A stretch of DNA of 64,000 nt from Halolamina litorea (GTDB lineage: Archaea; Halobacteriota; Halobacteria; Halobacteriales; Haloferacaceae), in contig NZ_JANHGR010000001.1 of the NCBI RefSeq assembly GCF_026616205.1, forward strand, positions 1,054,001 to 1,118,000, written 5' to 3'. The translations under genes were made by a program, and so were the position numbers. Under the pieces are notes generated by a model, which saw only the letters and a list, made by a program, of their open reading frames with translations, searched no databases and was not told where the DNA came from. This document shows, piece by piece, positions 23,824 through 32,224 of the stretch. Positions within the stretch are counted from its first letter, which is position 1. Every line of letters begins with the position of its first letter.

Positions 23824-25019
23824 GCTTCGATCCCGTCTCCTTCCTCGCCACCGCGGTACGGGACGACTCCACCGAGGACGTACGCGGCACCCGCGACCTG
23901 CTGCTCGACGCACTGCGTGACGGGGGCCACGACCCGCGTGTCGACGCCGCCGGGAACGTCCGGGCCAGCCGGGGGTCGGGTGCGCCTCATCTCGTGTTCA
24001 ACACCCACATCGACACGGTGGCGCCCCACATCCCCTTCGAGCGCGACGGCGACCGGATCCGCGGCCGCGGCTCCTGCGACGCGAAGGGGCCGCTCGCGGC
24101 GCTCCTCTCGGCGTTCCTCGACGCCGAGTGGGACGGCGAGGGAACGCTCACGCTCGCGGTCACGCCGGACGAGGAAGTGCTCTCGACCGGTGCTCACGCG
24201 CTGATGACCGGTGACGTCCTCCCCGGCGGGCCGGGCGAAGCCGGCGCCGAGGTCGACCCCCTGCCAGCAGCCGACCCCCCGCCCGACGCATACGTCGTCG
24301 GCGAACCGACCGGGCTCGACGCCTGTACCGCCGCCCGCGGGCGGTTCGAGGGGACTATCGAGGTCTCGGGGACCGCCGCCCACGCCGCCAGCCCCGAGTC
24401 GGGTGTCAACGCCGTCTCGGCCGCGGGCCGTCTACTCGGCGCGCTGGAGACCTTCGACACCGTCGACGCACACCCGCAGTTGGGCGAGGCGACGCTCGTC
24501 CCGACGGGGATCGAGGGTGGGGAGTCGACGAACCAAGTACCCGCGGGCTGTGCGATCACCATCGACCGCCGGAGCGTCCCGCCGGAAACGGCCGAGGGGT
24601 TCCGTTCGGCGCTCGAAGCGCACCTCCGGGACGCGCTCGACGCCGCGGACGGCGCCGGCAGCGACGCCGACGTGTCGGTCTCGCTGACGGCGCGGGAGAC
24701 GCCGTTCCTCGAGGCGTTCGCCACCGACACCGGGGAGCCGGTCGTCTCGGCCATCGCCGACGCCGCCGCGGCCGCGAGCGTCGACGCGGGACTGGACGAA
24801 CGCGGCGAAACACGGCCGTTCGGTGCGGCGACGGAGGCGTCCTACTTCGCGCCGGCGCCGACCGTCGTGTTCGGCCCGGGCCACCTCGCCGACGAGGACG
24901 GAGCGGTCGCCCACGCCGAACGCGAGTACGTCGACGTGGCCGCGGTCCGGGCCGCGGCCGCGGCGGTCCGAACCGCGACCGAGCAGTTGCTGGGGGACGG
25001 CGACCACACGGCGGACTGA
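23820..25019 (+). CDS. dapE: Succinyl-diaminopimelate desuccinylase DapE (M20 family)
   Basis: 399 residues from a GTG start that overlaps the dapF stop (GTGA). The M20 zinc-peptidase motifs are FNTHIDTVAPH (metal His), RGSCDAKGPLAALL (bridging Asp), TPDEEVLS (catalytic Glu) and VGEPTGLDA. The chain is split by a dimerisation domain (about 180-300). It releases succinate from N-succinyl-LL-DAP, reversing the DapD modification. The operon lacks the N-succinyl-DAP aminotransferase, so that step must be encoded elsewhere. Confidence 0.9.
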   Translation: MSFDPVSFLATAVRDDSTEDVRGTRDLLLDALRDGGHDPRVDAAGNVRASRGSGAPHLVFNTHIDTVAPHIPFERDGDRIRGRGSCDAKGPLAALLSAFLDAEWDGEGTLTLAVTPDEEVLSTGAHALMTGDVLPGGPGEAGAEVDPLPAADPPPDAYVVGEPTGLDACTAARGRFEGTIEVSGTAAHAASPESGVNAVSAAGRLLGALETFDTVDAHPQLGEATLVPTGIEGGESTNQVPAGCAITIDRRSVPPETAEGFRSALEAHLRDALDAADGAGSDADVSVSLTARETPFLEAFATDTGEPVVSAIADAAAAASVDAGLDERGETRPFGAATEASYFAPAPTVVFGPGHLADEDGAVAHAEREYVDVAAVRAAAAAVRTATEQLLGDGDHTAD

Positions 25020-25036
25020 TCGGATCGGCCACCCGC

Positions 25037-25042
25037 TTTTTT
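25037..25042 (+). terminator. Oligo-T terminator after the dap operon
   Basis: A run of six T residues lies 18 bp after the dapE stop in GC-rich surroundings. Archaeal RNA polymerase terminates at such oligo-U tracts without needing a strong hairpin. It separates the operon from the next membrane protein gene. Confidence 0.6.
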
Positions 25043-25066
25043 GGAGCCGCACCGAGTGCTCGGAGT

Positions 25067-25504
25067 ATGGCACGGTTCGTCGACGGCGCCCGGCTCGCGC
25101 GGCTCGGGCTGCTCGTCGCCGTCTCGACGCTCTCGCTCACCGCGAGTTTCGTCGGGGTCGTGGCGCTGGCCTCCGGCGAGGTGCAGGACACCGGTTCGCG
25201 GCTGCCGCTCTACGTCACCGCCACCGCCGTCGTGTTCGTCGCCGGCGTCGTCCTGTTCGAGGGGACCCGCCACCGCGGCCGACGCGCACTCGTCGGGTCG
25301 GTACTGTCGGCGCTCGCGACGCTGTTCGTCGCCGCGCTCGGCGGCGAGGGTCTCGTCTACACGCTCGCCAACCCCGAGGCGGTGTTCGAGGTCCAACTGC
25401 TCGGCTATCTGGTCTCGGCGGCGCTGCTCGGCACCGGCGTCGGCTACTGGCTGTGGCGAAACTGGGAGATGCTCCGCGTCGCGGGCATCGGCGACGCGCT
25501 CTGA
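25067..25504 (+). CDS. Four-helix membrane protein, uncharacterised
   Basis: 145 residues from ATG 25067. Hydrophobic segments lie at about 12-35, 46-64, 72-92 and 106-130, and the end is short and charged (LWRNWEMLRVAGIGDAL). No catalytic or transport motif is recognised. Codon use matches the neighbours, so it looks like a genuine gene. It follows the dapE terminator and precedes a convergent zinc-ribbon gene. Confidence 0.7.
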   Translation: MARFVDGARLARLGLLVAVSTLSLTASFVGVVALASGEVQDTGSRLPLYVTATAVVFVAGVVLFEGTRHRGRRALVGSVLSALATLFVAALGGEGLVYTLANPEAVFEVQLLGYLVSAALLGTGVGYWLWRNWEMLRVAGIGDAL

Positions 25505-25561
25505 ACGGCGCTCGAGGCGCCGAGCGGCGTCGGACCGCGTCGGCCGTCGCCGCCCGGACCT

Positions 25562-25792
25562 CTACCCGAGGAACAGGTCGACCATGTTCCCGGTGCTCTG
25601 GCCGCGGTAGAGCTCCGAGTAGCCACAGTTCGCACAGGTAACGACCTTGAAACTCCGGTTCTGGATGTCGAACATCTTCGAGAGCCCGGTGCCGCTGGTG
25701 GCGATCTCGTCGATCTCCGTCTCGGAGTGGCCACACTTCGGGCAGCCGTTCTCGTCACCCGCTCGCGGGCCGTCGTCGGTAGGAGGGCACAT
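25562..25792 (-). CDS. Small zinc-ribbon protein
   Basis: 76 residues. Two CxxC knuckles (CPKCGH at about 17-22, CANCGY at about 53-58) frame a conserved segment, MFDIQNRSFKVVTC. The pattern matches the family of small nucleic-acid-binding zinc ribbons found in bacteria and haloarchaea. The exact function is unknown. AGGAGG-like bases next to the ATG are on the other strand and do not help start choice. Confidence 0.75.
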   Translation of the reverse strand: MCPPTDDGPRAGDENGCPKCGHSETEIDEIATSGTGLSKMFDIQNRSFKVVTCANCGYSELYRGQSTGNMVDLFLG

Positions 25793-25869
25793 GCAGCGGA
25801 GCGTTTCAGGCGGCGACTCAAAAAGCTACGCCCGAAACCCGTTTGTGGTGCCCGGCCGACGACGTGGAC

Positions 25870-26109
25870 ATGCCCGCGTTCGGTATCTTCGCCCTGTTCG
25901 CGCTGGCCGCCATCGGCGGCACGCTGCTGCTCTGGGCCGCCATCGAGCGTGAGACAGACGGGAACCCACGGATGAGCCGTGCCGACGCCGAGCGGACGGT
26001 CAGACAGGATACTAACGAGGCCCGACGGGACGTCGACGAGCGCGACACCACCGACGACACCACCGACTGGGGCACCGACACGGAGTGGGGAGTCGAGGAG
26101 GATCGGTGA
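25870..26109 (+). CDS. Small single-helix membrane protein
   Basis: 79 residues from ATG 25870. One hydrophobic helix (about 5-24, FGIFALFALAAIGGTLLLWAAI) is cut here to its ends FGIFALFAL and LLLWAAIE, followed by a charged cytoplasmic tail rich in Asp, Thr and Arg (DTTDDTTDWGTDTEW). Similar short membrane proteins are common in haloarchaea and have no known function. A GTG start 27 bp upstream is possible but would put polar residues before the helix. Confidence 0.6.
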   Translation: MPAFGIFALFALAAIGGTLLLWAAIERETDGNPRMSRADAERTVRQDTNEARRDVDERDTTDDTTDWGTDTEWGVEEDR

Positions 26110-26291
26110 TTTCGCTCCGGTTCGTGTCGGAGGCCGTCGCCGTGGAGGCGTCGACGCGGGCCGCCCACGACTTCGTCGGCGCGCTCGACGACGAGGTTTC
26201 GCCACCGTTCGAGTGCATCGCCGGCCCCGGGACTACCCGTTCAGTTCGTCGACAAGTTCGTCGGCGATGCCGGTGTATCCGGCCGGCGTGA
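26107..26291 (+). CDS. Possible small or remnant gene overlapping the end of purB
   Basis: A GTG overlapping the previous stop (GTGA) opens a 61-codon frame. The first about 40 codons have strong G/C third-position bias and read like haloarchaeal protein (SLRFVSEAVAVEAS, HDFVGALDDE). The last about 20 codons run antisense into purB and become Arg-rich. It may be the truncated head of a decayed gene, or chance. No family is recognised. Confidence 0.25.
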
Positions 26292-27624
26292 GCGCGCGCA
26301 GTTCCGCGCGCACGTCCTCGTCCACGTCGAGGTCGTCGAACAGGTCGCGGAAGTCCTCGAGCGTCACGCGCTGGCCGCGGGTGAGGTCCTTCACCCGCTC
26401 GTAGGCCGCGGTGTCGCCCTCGCGGCGGAGGATCGTCTGGACGGCCTCGCCGATGATCTCCGGAGTGGCCTCCAGTTCCTCGCGCATCACCTGCTCGTTC
26501 GGGACGACCTTCCCCAGCCCCGACGCGGTCTTACGGTAGCCGATCAGGCAGTGGGCGAAGGCGGCACCGACGTTTCGCTTGACCGTCGAGTCGGAGAGGT
26601 CCCGCTGGAGCCGGGAAGTGGTGACGTAGTCCCGAAGGAAGGTGAGGTCGGCGTTGGCCTTCGAGAGGTTCCCCTCGCTGTTCTCGAAGTCGATGGGGTT
26701 GACCTTGTGGGGCATCGTCGAGGAGCCGGTCTCGCCGGCCTCGCTCTCCTGGCCGAGGTAGCGGTCGGAGACGTAGCGCCACACGTCCCGGTCGAGGTCG
26801 ACGAGGACGTTGTTGACGCCCGAGAGCGCGTCGAACAGCGCCGCGAGGTCGTCACAGGGGTTGATCTGCGTCGCCAGCGGGGTGTGTTCCAGTCCGAGGC
26901 TGTGGACGAACGCCGCCGAGAACGCCCGCCAGTCCTCGTCGGGGTAGGCGGCGACGTGGGCGGCGTAGGTGCCCGACGCGCCCGCGAGCTTTCCGGAGAG
27001 TTCCTCGGCGGCCGCGCGGGCCCGTGCCTCGGCGCGCCCGAGTCGGGCCGCGAAGACGGCCATCTCCTTCCCGAACGTCGTCGGCGTCGCCGGCTGGCCG
27101 TGGGTGCGTGCGAGCATGGGTACGTCACGGTGCTCCCGGGCCATGGCGGTCAACGCCTCCCGGATCGAGGCGATTTCGGGCAGGAGCACGTCCTCGACGG
27201 CCCCCTTCGCGTTCAGCCGGTTCGCGAGGTTGTTCACGTCCTCGCTGGTGAGCCCGAAGTGGATCCACGGGTGGAGTCGTTCGGGGGTCTCGGTCCGGAG
27301 GAAGTACTCGACGGCCTTCACGTCGTGGTTGGTCGCCGAGAACTGTTCGGTCCCCTCCGTCTCGATCTGTTTGACCAGCGCGGCGTCCTCGGCGTCGAAC
27401 TCGTCGACGACCGCCCGGAGGCGGGTTCGCTCGGCGGACCCGACCTCGCAGTCGACACCGTCGGTATCGGCGAGCGCGAGCAGGTACTCCACCTCGACGC
27501 GCAGGCGGGCCTCGATCAGCGCGGCCTCGCTCGCGTACGGCACCAGATCCGCCGTCTTGCCCGCATAGCGACCATCGAGCGGCGAGACGGCCGCCAGCAG
27601 CGACTCCCGGGGAAGCTCCTTCAT
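26233..27624 (-). CDS. purB: Adenylosuccinate lyase PurB
   Basis: 463 residues, matching the long (E. coli-type) branch. It catalyses two beta-eliminations in purine synthesis: SAICAR to AICAR, and adenylosuccinate to AMP. Motifs include the start SPLDGRYAGKT, HFGLTSEDVNN, ARTHGQPATPTTFGKE and the fumarase-superfamily signature GSSTMPHKVNPIDFENSEGN with its catalytic Ser loop. It is divergent from purN-purH, which uses its AICAR product. Confidence 0.95.
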   Translation of the reverse strand: MKELPRESLLAAVSPLDGRYAGKTADLVPYASEAALIEARLRVEVEYLLALADTDGVDCEVGSAERTRLRAVVDEFDAEDAALVKQIETEGTEQFSATNHDVKAVEYFLRTETPERLHPWIHFGLTSEDVNNLANRLNAKGAVEDVLLPEIASIREALTAMAREHRDVPMLARTHGQPATPTTFGKEMAVFAARLGRAEARARAAAEELSGKLAGASGTYAAHVAAYPDEDWRAFSAAFVHSLGLEHTPLATQINPCDDLAALFDALSGVNNVLVDLDRDVWRYVSDRYLGQESEAGETGSSTMPHKVNPIDFENSEGNLSKANADLTFLRDYVTTSRLQRDLSDSTVKRNVGAAFAHCLIGYRKTASGLGKVVPNEQVMREELEATPEIIGEAVQTILRREGDTAAYERVKDLTRGQRVTLEDFRDLFDDLDVDEDVRAELRALTPAGYTGIADELVDELNG

Positions 27625-27801
27625 GACGAACGCTCGCCCGGGCAGTCACAAAACCCTGCCGGAGCCGAGCGCGCCGATCCGCACTGTCGTGCATACGTTC
27701 GTGGGTATCTACCCCGATTCGCCGCTGATCTATGCCCGGACGTGCGTACCGCCCCTCGACCGATCGCAACGCTCTTTGCACGTTCGGCCCGCCAGTCGAC
27801 C

Positions 27802-29415
27802 ATGAAGATCGCCGGTATCGCGGGCAACCGCGGTCGAAACCTCCTGCACATTGCGGACATTTCGCCCGGCGGCGCCGAGCTCTCGGTCGTCGTCGCGAAC
27901 GGCGAGGACGCCCCCGTCCTCGACGGCGCCGAGGATCGCGGCGTTCCCGCCGTCGCCGTCGAGCGCGGCGACGACGAGTCCCGCGAGGATCACGAGGCAC
28001 GCATCCTCGACGCCCTCGCGGACTACGAGTTCGACGTGCTCTGTCTGGACGGGTTCATGCGGGTTCTGAGCCCGGAATTTCTGGACAGTGTGGACACCGT
28101 ACTGAACGTCCACCCGTCGCTGCTGCCGTCGTTCCCCGGGGCCGATGCCCACGCACAGACCCTCGACGCGAACGTCCGGACCGCCGGGGCGACGGTGCAC
28201 GTCGTCACAGAGGCAGTCGACGAGGGACCGATCGTGGCCCAGGAGTCGGTCCCCGTCTTCGAGGACGACGACGAGGCGTCGCTGAAGGAGCGCGTGCTCC
28301 ACGAGGCTGAGTTCGAGGCCTATCCCCGCGCAGTCCGGTGGTTCGCCGAGGGGGCCGTCGAGGTCGAACGCGACGACGAGGGCCGACCGGTCGGCGTCGA
28401 CCTCGCGGCCGACACCAACGGCGACCTCCCGGCACGCCGCACGGTCTCGAACCGCCGCGAGGACTCGCTGCGCTACGGGGAGAACCCCCATCAGGACGCC
28501 GCGGTGTACGCCACCGACGCGAGCGAGGAGCCGAGCGTCGTCCACGCGAGCCAGCTAAACGAGGGCGCGAAGGCCCTCTCGTACAACAACTACAACGACG
28601 CCGACGGCGCGCTGAACCTCATCAAGGAGTTCGAGGAGCCCGCCGCCGCGGTCATCAAACACACCAACCCAGCCGGCTGTGCGACCGCCGACACGCTCGC
28701 CGACGCCTACCGCGACGCGCTCTCGACCGACGCCAAGTCTGCCTTCGGCGGCATCGTCGCCCTCAACCGCGAGTGTGACGCCGAGACCGCGACCGAGATC
28801 GTCGACTCGTTCAAGGAGGTCGTCGTCGCCCCGGGCTACACCGACGACGCCCTCGACACCCTGACCGAGAAGAAGAACCTCCGCGTCCTCGACGTGGGCG
28901 ACCGGACCGACGGCACTCTCGGCCCGGAGGACCGTACGGAGCGTTTCACCGAGAAGGCGCTCGTCGGCGGCCGGCTCGTGCAGGAGCGCGACCGCTCGAC
29001 GATCACGCGCGACGATTTGGAGGTCGTGACCGAACGGGAGCCGACCGACGAGCAGATCGACTCGATGCTGTTCGCTTGGAAGGTGCTCAAACACGTCAAG
29101 TCCAACGGCATCCTGATCGCCGACGGCACCGAGACCGTCGGCGTCGGCATGGGGCAGGTCTCCCGCGTCGACGCCGTCACGCTCGCGGCGATGAAAGCCG
29201 AGAAGGACGCCGAAGGGAAGTCCGCCGAGGGCGCTGTCGTCGCCTCGGACGCCTTCTTCCCGTTCCCCGACGCCGTCGAGGAAGCCGCCGAGGCCGGCGT
29301 CGAGGCGGTGATCCAGCCCGGCGGCTCCGTCAATGACGACGACGTGATCGCGGCCGCAGACGAACTGGGGCTGGCGATGGTGATGACCGGCCAGCGCGCG
29401 TTCCGGCACGACTGA
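27802..29415 (+). CDS. purH: PurN-PurH fusion: GAR transformylase plus AICAR transformylase
   Basis: 537 residues from ATG 27802. Residues 1-about 195 are a formyltransferase of the PurN type: LNVHPSLLPSFPG holds the Asn and His, and DEGPIVAQ the Asp; the usual SGxGSN opening is replaced by AGNRGRNLL. Residues about 215-537 are the AICAR transformylase half of PurH (RYGENPHQDA, IKHTNPAGCA with the catalytic Lys-His, KSAFGGIVALN). The IMP cyclohydrolase half is absent, as expected in archaea that use PurO. Both reactions use 10-formyl-folate, so the fusion joins two one-carbon steps. Confidence 0.92.
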   Translation: MKIAGIAGNRGRNLLHIADISPGGAELSVVVANGEDAPVLDGAEDRGVPAVAVERGDDESREDHEARILDALADYEFDVLCLDGFMRVLSPEFLDSVDTVLNVHPSLLPSFPGADAHAQTLDANVRTAGATVHVVTEAVDEGPIVAQESVPVFEDDDEASLKERVLHEAEFEAYPRAVRWFAEGAVEVERDDEGRPVGVDLAADTNGDLPARRTVSNRREDSLRYGENPHQDAAVYATDASEEPSVVHASQLNEGAKALSYNNYNDADGALNLIKEFEEPAAAVIKHTNPAGCATADTLADAYRDALSTDAKSAFGGIVALNRECDAETATEIVDSFKEVVVAPGYTDDALDTLTEKKNLRVLDVGDRTDGTLGPEDRTERFTEKALVGGRLVQERDRSTITRDDLEVVTEREPTDEQIDSMLFAWKVLKHVKSNGILIADGTETVGVGMGQVSRVDAVTLAAMKAEKDAEGKSAEGAVVASDAFFPFPDAVEEAAEAGVEAVIQPGGSVNDDDVIAAADELGLAMVMTGQRAFRHD

Positions 29416-29479
29416 CCGGGTCGCCCCGTTTATTCCACGGCTTCCACGTTCGTGTATGTCTGTCGCGTGGTGACGGTGG

Positions 29480-29486
29480 ATTTATG
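29480..29486 (+). promoter_or_regulatory. TATA-like element of the ECF transporter operon
   Basis: ATTTATG sits about 33 bp before the ATG at 29516 in a 100-bp gap. The spacing allows a leader of only a few bases. No TPP-riboswitch core or other aptamer is apparent, so control would be by a protein at the promoter. Confidence 0.4.
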
Positions 29487-29515
29487 CCCTTCTGTGCAAT
29501 CCATCCACGCGTTCC

Positions 29516-30310
29516 ATGCGAGAACTACTCACGATGTGGCGCGACACGCGGATGGTAATGTTGGTGGCCGTCGTCGCGGCGGTGTACGCGGCACTGTTGA
29601 TTCCGTTCAAGCTATTCACGATCCTTCCGGGACTGACGAGCATTCGCCCGGCGAACGTCCTCCCGGTGTTCTTCGGCATCGCGTTCGGCCCCGCTGCGGC
29701 GTGGGGGTCGGCGATCGGGAACCTCATCGGCGACGTGTTCGGCGGGACGTTCGGTCCCGGCAGCATCGGCGGGTTCGTGGGGAACTTCTTCTTCGGGCTG
29801 GTCGGCTACAAGCTCTGGGGGAACCTCGGCCCGCTCTCGAGCGGCGAGGAGCCCGACTTCCGGAACCAGCGGCTCCGACAGCTGATCGAGTACGTCGCCG
29901 TCGCCGTCGCGGCCGCGGCGGCGTGTGCGGCGATCATCGCGTGGGTCGTCGACGCGCTGGAACTCGTGCCGTTCTCGGTGCTCGGGCCCATCATCCTCAC
30001 GAACAATGCGGTCTCGGCGGTCGTGCTCGGTCCGCCGCTGTTCTACCTCGCCTACCCCCGCGTGAAGGAGATGGGGCTGCTCTACCCCGACGTGCTCCGG
30101 ACCGAGGACCTCCCCAGTCGGGCGAACTCCGCCGGAGCGTTGGCGATGCTGGTGGTGCCGCTCGTCTGGATCGGGATCGCGGTGCTGGTGCTCGGGGGAG
30201 CGCCCGGATCGACGGCCCAGATCGGGCTCGGCGCCGTCGGCTTCCTCGTCACCGCTGTCGCGGCGTACGTCGCCGGCGAGAACTTCTCGGCCATCGTCCG
30301 AGAAGCGTGA
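29516..30310 (+). CDS. ECF transporter substrate-binding (S) component
   Basis: 264 residues with about six hydrophobic helices. The first helix is followed by IRPANVLPVFFGIAFGP and GSAIGNLIGDVFGG, typical of QueT/ThiT-like vitamin-binding S components. This protein would set substrate specificity of the transporter encoded next (fused ATPases and EcfT). The substrate cannot be read from sequence; queuosine precursor, thiamine-related and other vitamin ligands are all possible. The 42-bp gap to the ATPase gene suggests one transcript. Confidence 0.75.
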   Translation: MRELLTMWRDTRMVMLVAVVAAVYAALLIPFKLFTILPGLTSIRPANVLPVFFGIAFGPAAAWGSAIGNLIGDVFGGTFGPGSIGGFVGNFFFGLVGYKLWGNLGPLSSGEEPDFRNQRLRQLIEYVAVAVAAAAACAAIIAWVVDALELVPFSVLGPIILTNNAVSAVVLGPPLFYLAYPRVKEMGLLYPDVLRTEDLPSRANSAGALAMLVVPLVWIGIAVLVLGGAPGSTAQIGLGAVGFLVTAVAAYVAGENFSAIVREA

Positions 30311-30352
30311 GAAGGGAAACGGCTTTCGGCGGCCGACACGGGTGTCCAGGCG

Positions 30353-32224
30353 ATGAGTGACAGCGAGGACGTCGCCGTACGCCTCCGGGACGTGGTGTTC
30401 TCCTACGTCCGGGACGCGACGCTTCCCGACCCCGAGGTGCTGACGGGGGAAACCGACCCGGACGACCGGGAGGGTCCGGTCCTCCGCGGCGTCGATATGT
30501 CGGTGCCCGACAGCTCCTTTACGGTCGTGATGGGCGCCTCCGGCGGCGGAAAATCGACGCTGCTCCGCACGTTCAACGCGATCATCCCGGACTTCATCGA
30601 CGGCTCGTTCCGGGGCGAGGTCGACGTGCTCGGCGTCGACGCCACCGAGACGCGGGTCAGCGAGATGGCCCGCGACGTGGGGATGGTGCTGCAGGACTAC
30701 GAATCACAGCTGTTCGGCACCAGCGTCGAAGCCGAGGTCGCCTTCGGCCCGGAGAACCTCGCGGTGCCGCCCGCAGAGATCGAGCCCCGCATACAAGAGT
30801 CGCTCGAACTCGTTGGCCTCGACGACCTGGCGCCCCACCGCGAGCCCTCGGGGCTCTCGGGCGGCCAGAAACAGCGCCTTGTGTTCGCCGGCGTCGCTGC
30901 GACCCACCCGGAACTGCTCGTACTCGACGAGCCGACGAGCGACCTCGACCCCAAAGGAACCCGCGACATCGTCGACGTGGTGAACACGCTCTCGACCGGC
31001 GACGCCGCCGGCGGCGACTGGTCGGGGCCGGACACCATCGCGATGGTGACCCACAAGATCGAGGAAGCGCTGCTCGCTGACCACGCAGTGCTGCTGAAGG
31101 ACGGCAAACCCTACCGCTCGGGTACGGTCCGTGAGGTGTTCACCGACACCGACGCGCTCGCGGCGGCCCGAGTCGCCGTCCCGCCGCTGGTCGAGGCGTT
31201 CGACGAACTCGGCTGGCCCGAGAACGACCTGCCGTTGCTGCCCGCGGAAGCCCGCACGCGGGTCGAGGCTGCCGACGCCGGGTACGAGGCGCCGGCCGAC
31301 CTCGGCGTCGCGCCGGGCGGAACCGGCGCGGACCCTGGCGACCCGCTGTTCGAACTCTCGGACGTGCGCTTCGCCTACGAGACCGACCGCGGGCCGGTGA
31401 CCGCCGTCGACGGCGTCGACCTGACGGTTCGGGAGGGCGAGGTGGTGGCGCTGGTCGGCCACAACGGCAGCGGCAAGACCACTCTGGCAAAGCACTTCAA
31501 CGGGCTTCACGAGGCCGACGAGGGCACGGTCAGCTACCGGGGCCGGCCCGTGCCGGATTACGGGATGGGTGAGATCGGTCGCGAGGTCGGGTACGTGTTC
31601 CAGAACCCCGACCACCAGATATTCGCCGAAACCGTGCGGGAGGAGGTCGCCTTCGGCCCGGAGAACTTCGGGCTGGAGGGCGAAGAGCTCGACCGTCGCG
31701 TCGACCGTGCGCTCGAAACCGTCGAACTCGATGGGCTTGACGACGCCGACCCGTTCGCGTTCTCGAAGGGCCAGCGCCAGCGCGTCGCCCTCGCGGGCAT
31801 CCTCGCGACCGACCCGGAGGTCATCGTCTTCGACGAGCCGACGACGGGGCTGGACGCGACCCAGCAGCGACAGTTCATGGACCTCGTCGCCGAACTCAAC
31901 CGCGAGGAGGGGGTGACGGTGGTGATGGTGACCCACGACATGGGCACCGTCGCGCGGTACGCCCCCCGAACCGTGGTGATGCGGGACGGCGCCGTCGCCG
32001 ACGACCTCCCGAGCAGAGAGCTGTTCGGCGACGATGCGACGCTCGCGGAGTACGACCTCGTCCCGCCGCACCCGGCGGCGTGTGCGAACGCGATCCGGGG
32101 CGACGAACCGACCGCGCTCACTGCCGACGAGTTGGCGACGGCGCTTGGCGGCACCGACGCGCTGGCGGACGCGGAGCCGGTCGGCGACGCCGCCTCGGCG
32201 ACGACGGAGGGTGAGGACCGATGA
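30353..32224 (+). CDS. ECF transporter ATPase, two ABC domains in one chain
   Basis: 623 residues. The first ABC domain (about 5-280) has Walker A GASGGGKST, signature LSGGQKQRL and Walker B LLVLDEPTSDLD. The second (about 330-560) has GHNGSGKTT, FSKGQRQRVAL and VIVFDEPTTGLD. This replaces the separate EcfA1 and EcfA2 subunits of most systems. A polar tail of about 60 residues ends the chain. It energises import together with EcfT (overlapping by 4 bp) and the upstream S component. Confidence 0.9.
   Translation: MSDSEDVAVRLRDVVFSYVRDATLPDPEVLTGETDPDDREGPVLRGVDMSVPDSSFTVVMGASGGGKSTLLRTFNAIIPDFIDGSFRGEVDVLGVDATETRVSEMARDVGMVLQDYESQLFGTSVEAEVAFGPENLAVPPAEIEPRIQESLELVGLDDLAPHREPSGLSGGQKQRLVFAGVAATHPELLVLDEPTSDLDPKGTRDIVDVVNTLSTGDAAGGDWSGPDTIAMVTHKIEEALLADHAVLLKDGKPYRSGTVREVFTDTDALAAARVAVPPLVEAFDELGWPENDLPLLPAEARTRVEAADAGYEAPADLGVAPGGTGADPGDPLFELSDVRFAYETDRGPVTAVDGVDLTVREGEVVALVGHNGSGKTTLAKHFNGLHEADEGTVSYRGRPVPDYGMGEIGREVGYVFQNPDHQIFAETVREEVAFGPENFGLEGEELDRRVDRALETVELDGLDDADPFAFSKGQRQRVALAGILATDPEVIVFDEPTTGLDATQQRQFMDLVAELNREEGVTVVMVTHDMGTVARYAPRTVVMRDGAVADDLPSRELFGDDATLAEYDLVPPHPAACANAIRGDEPTALTADELATALGGTDALADAEPVGDAASATTEGEDR

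Noticed and set aside
26551-27801. A long N-terminal extension of the purN-purH frame
   Set aside because: The added 417 codons are antisense to purB. MKIAGIAGN at 27802 matches the start of formyltransferases.
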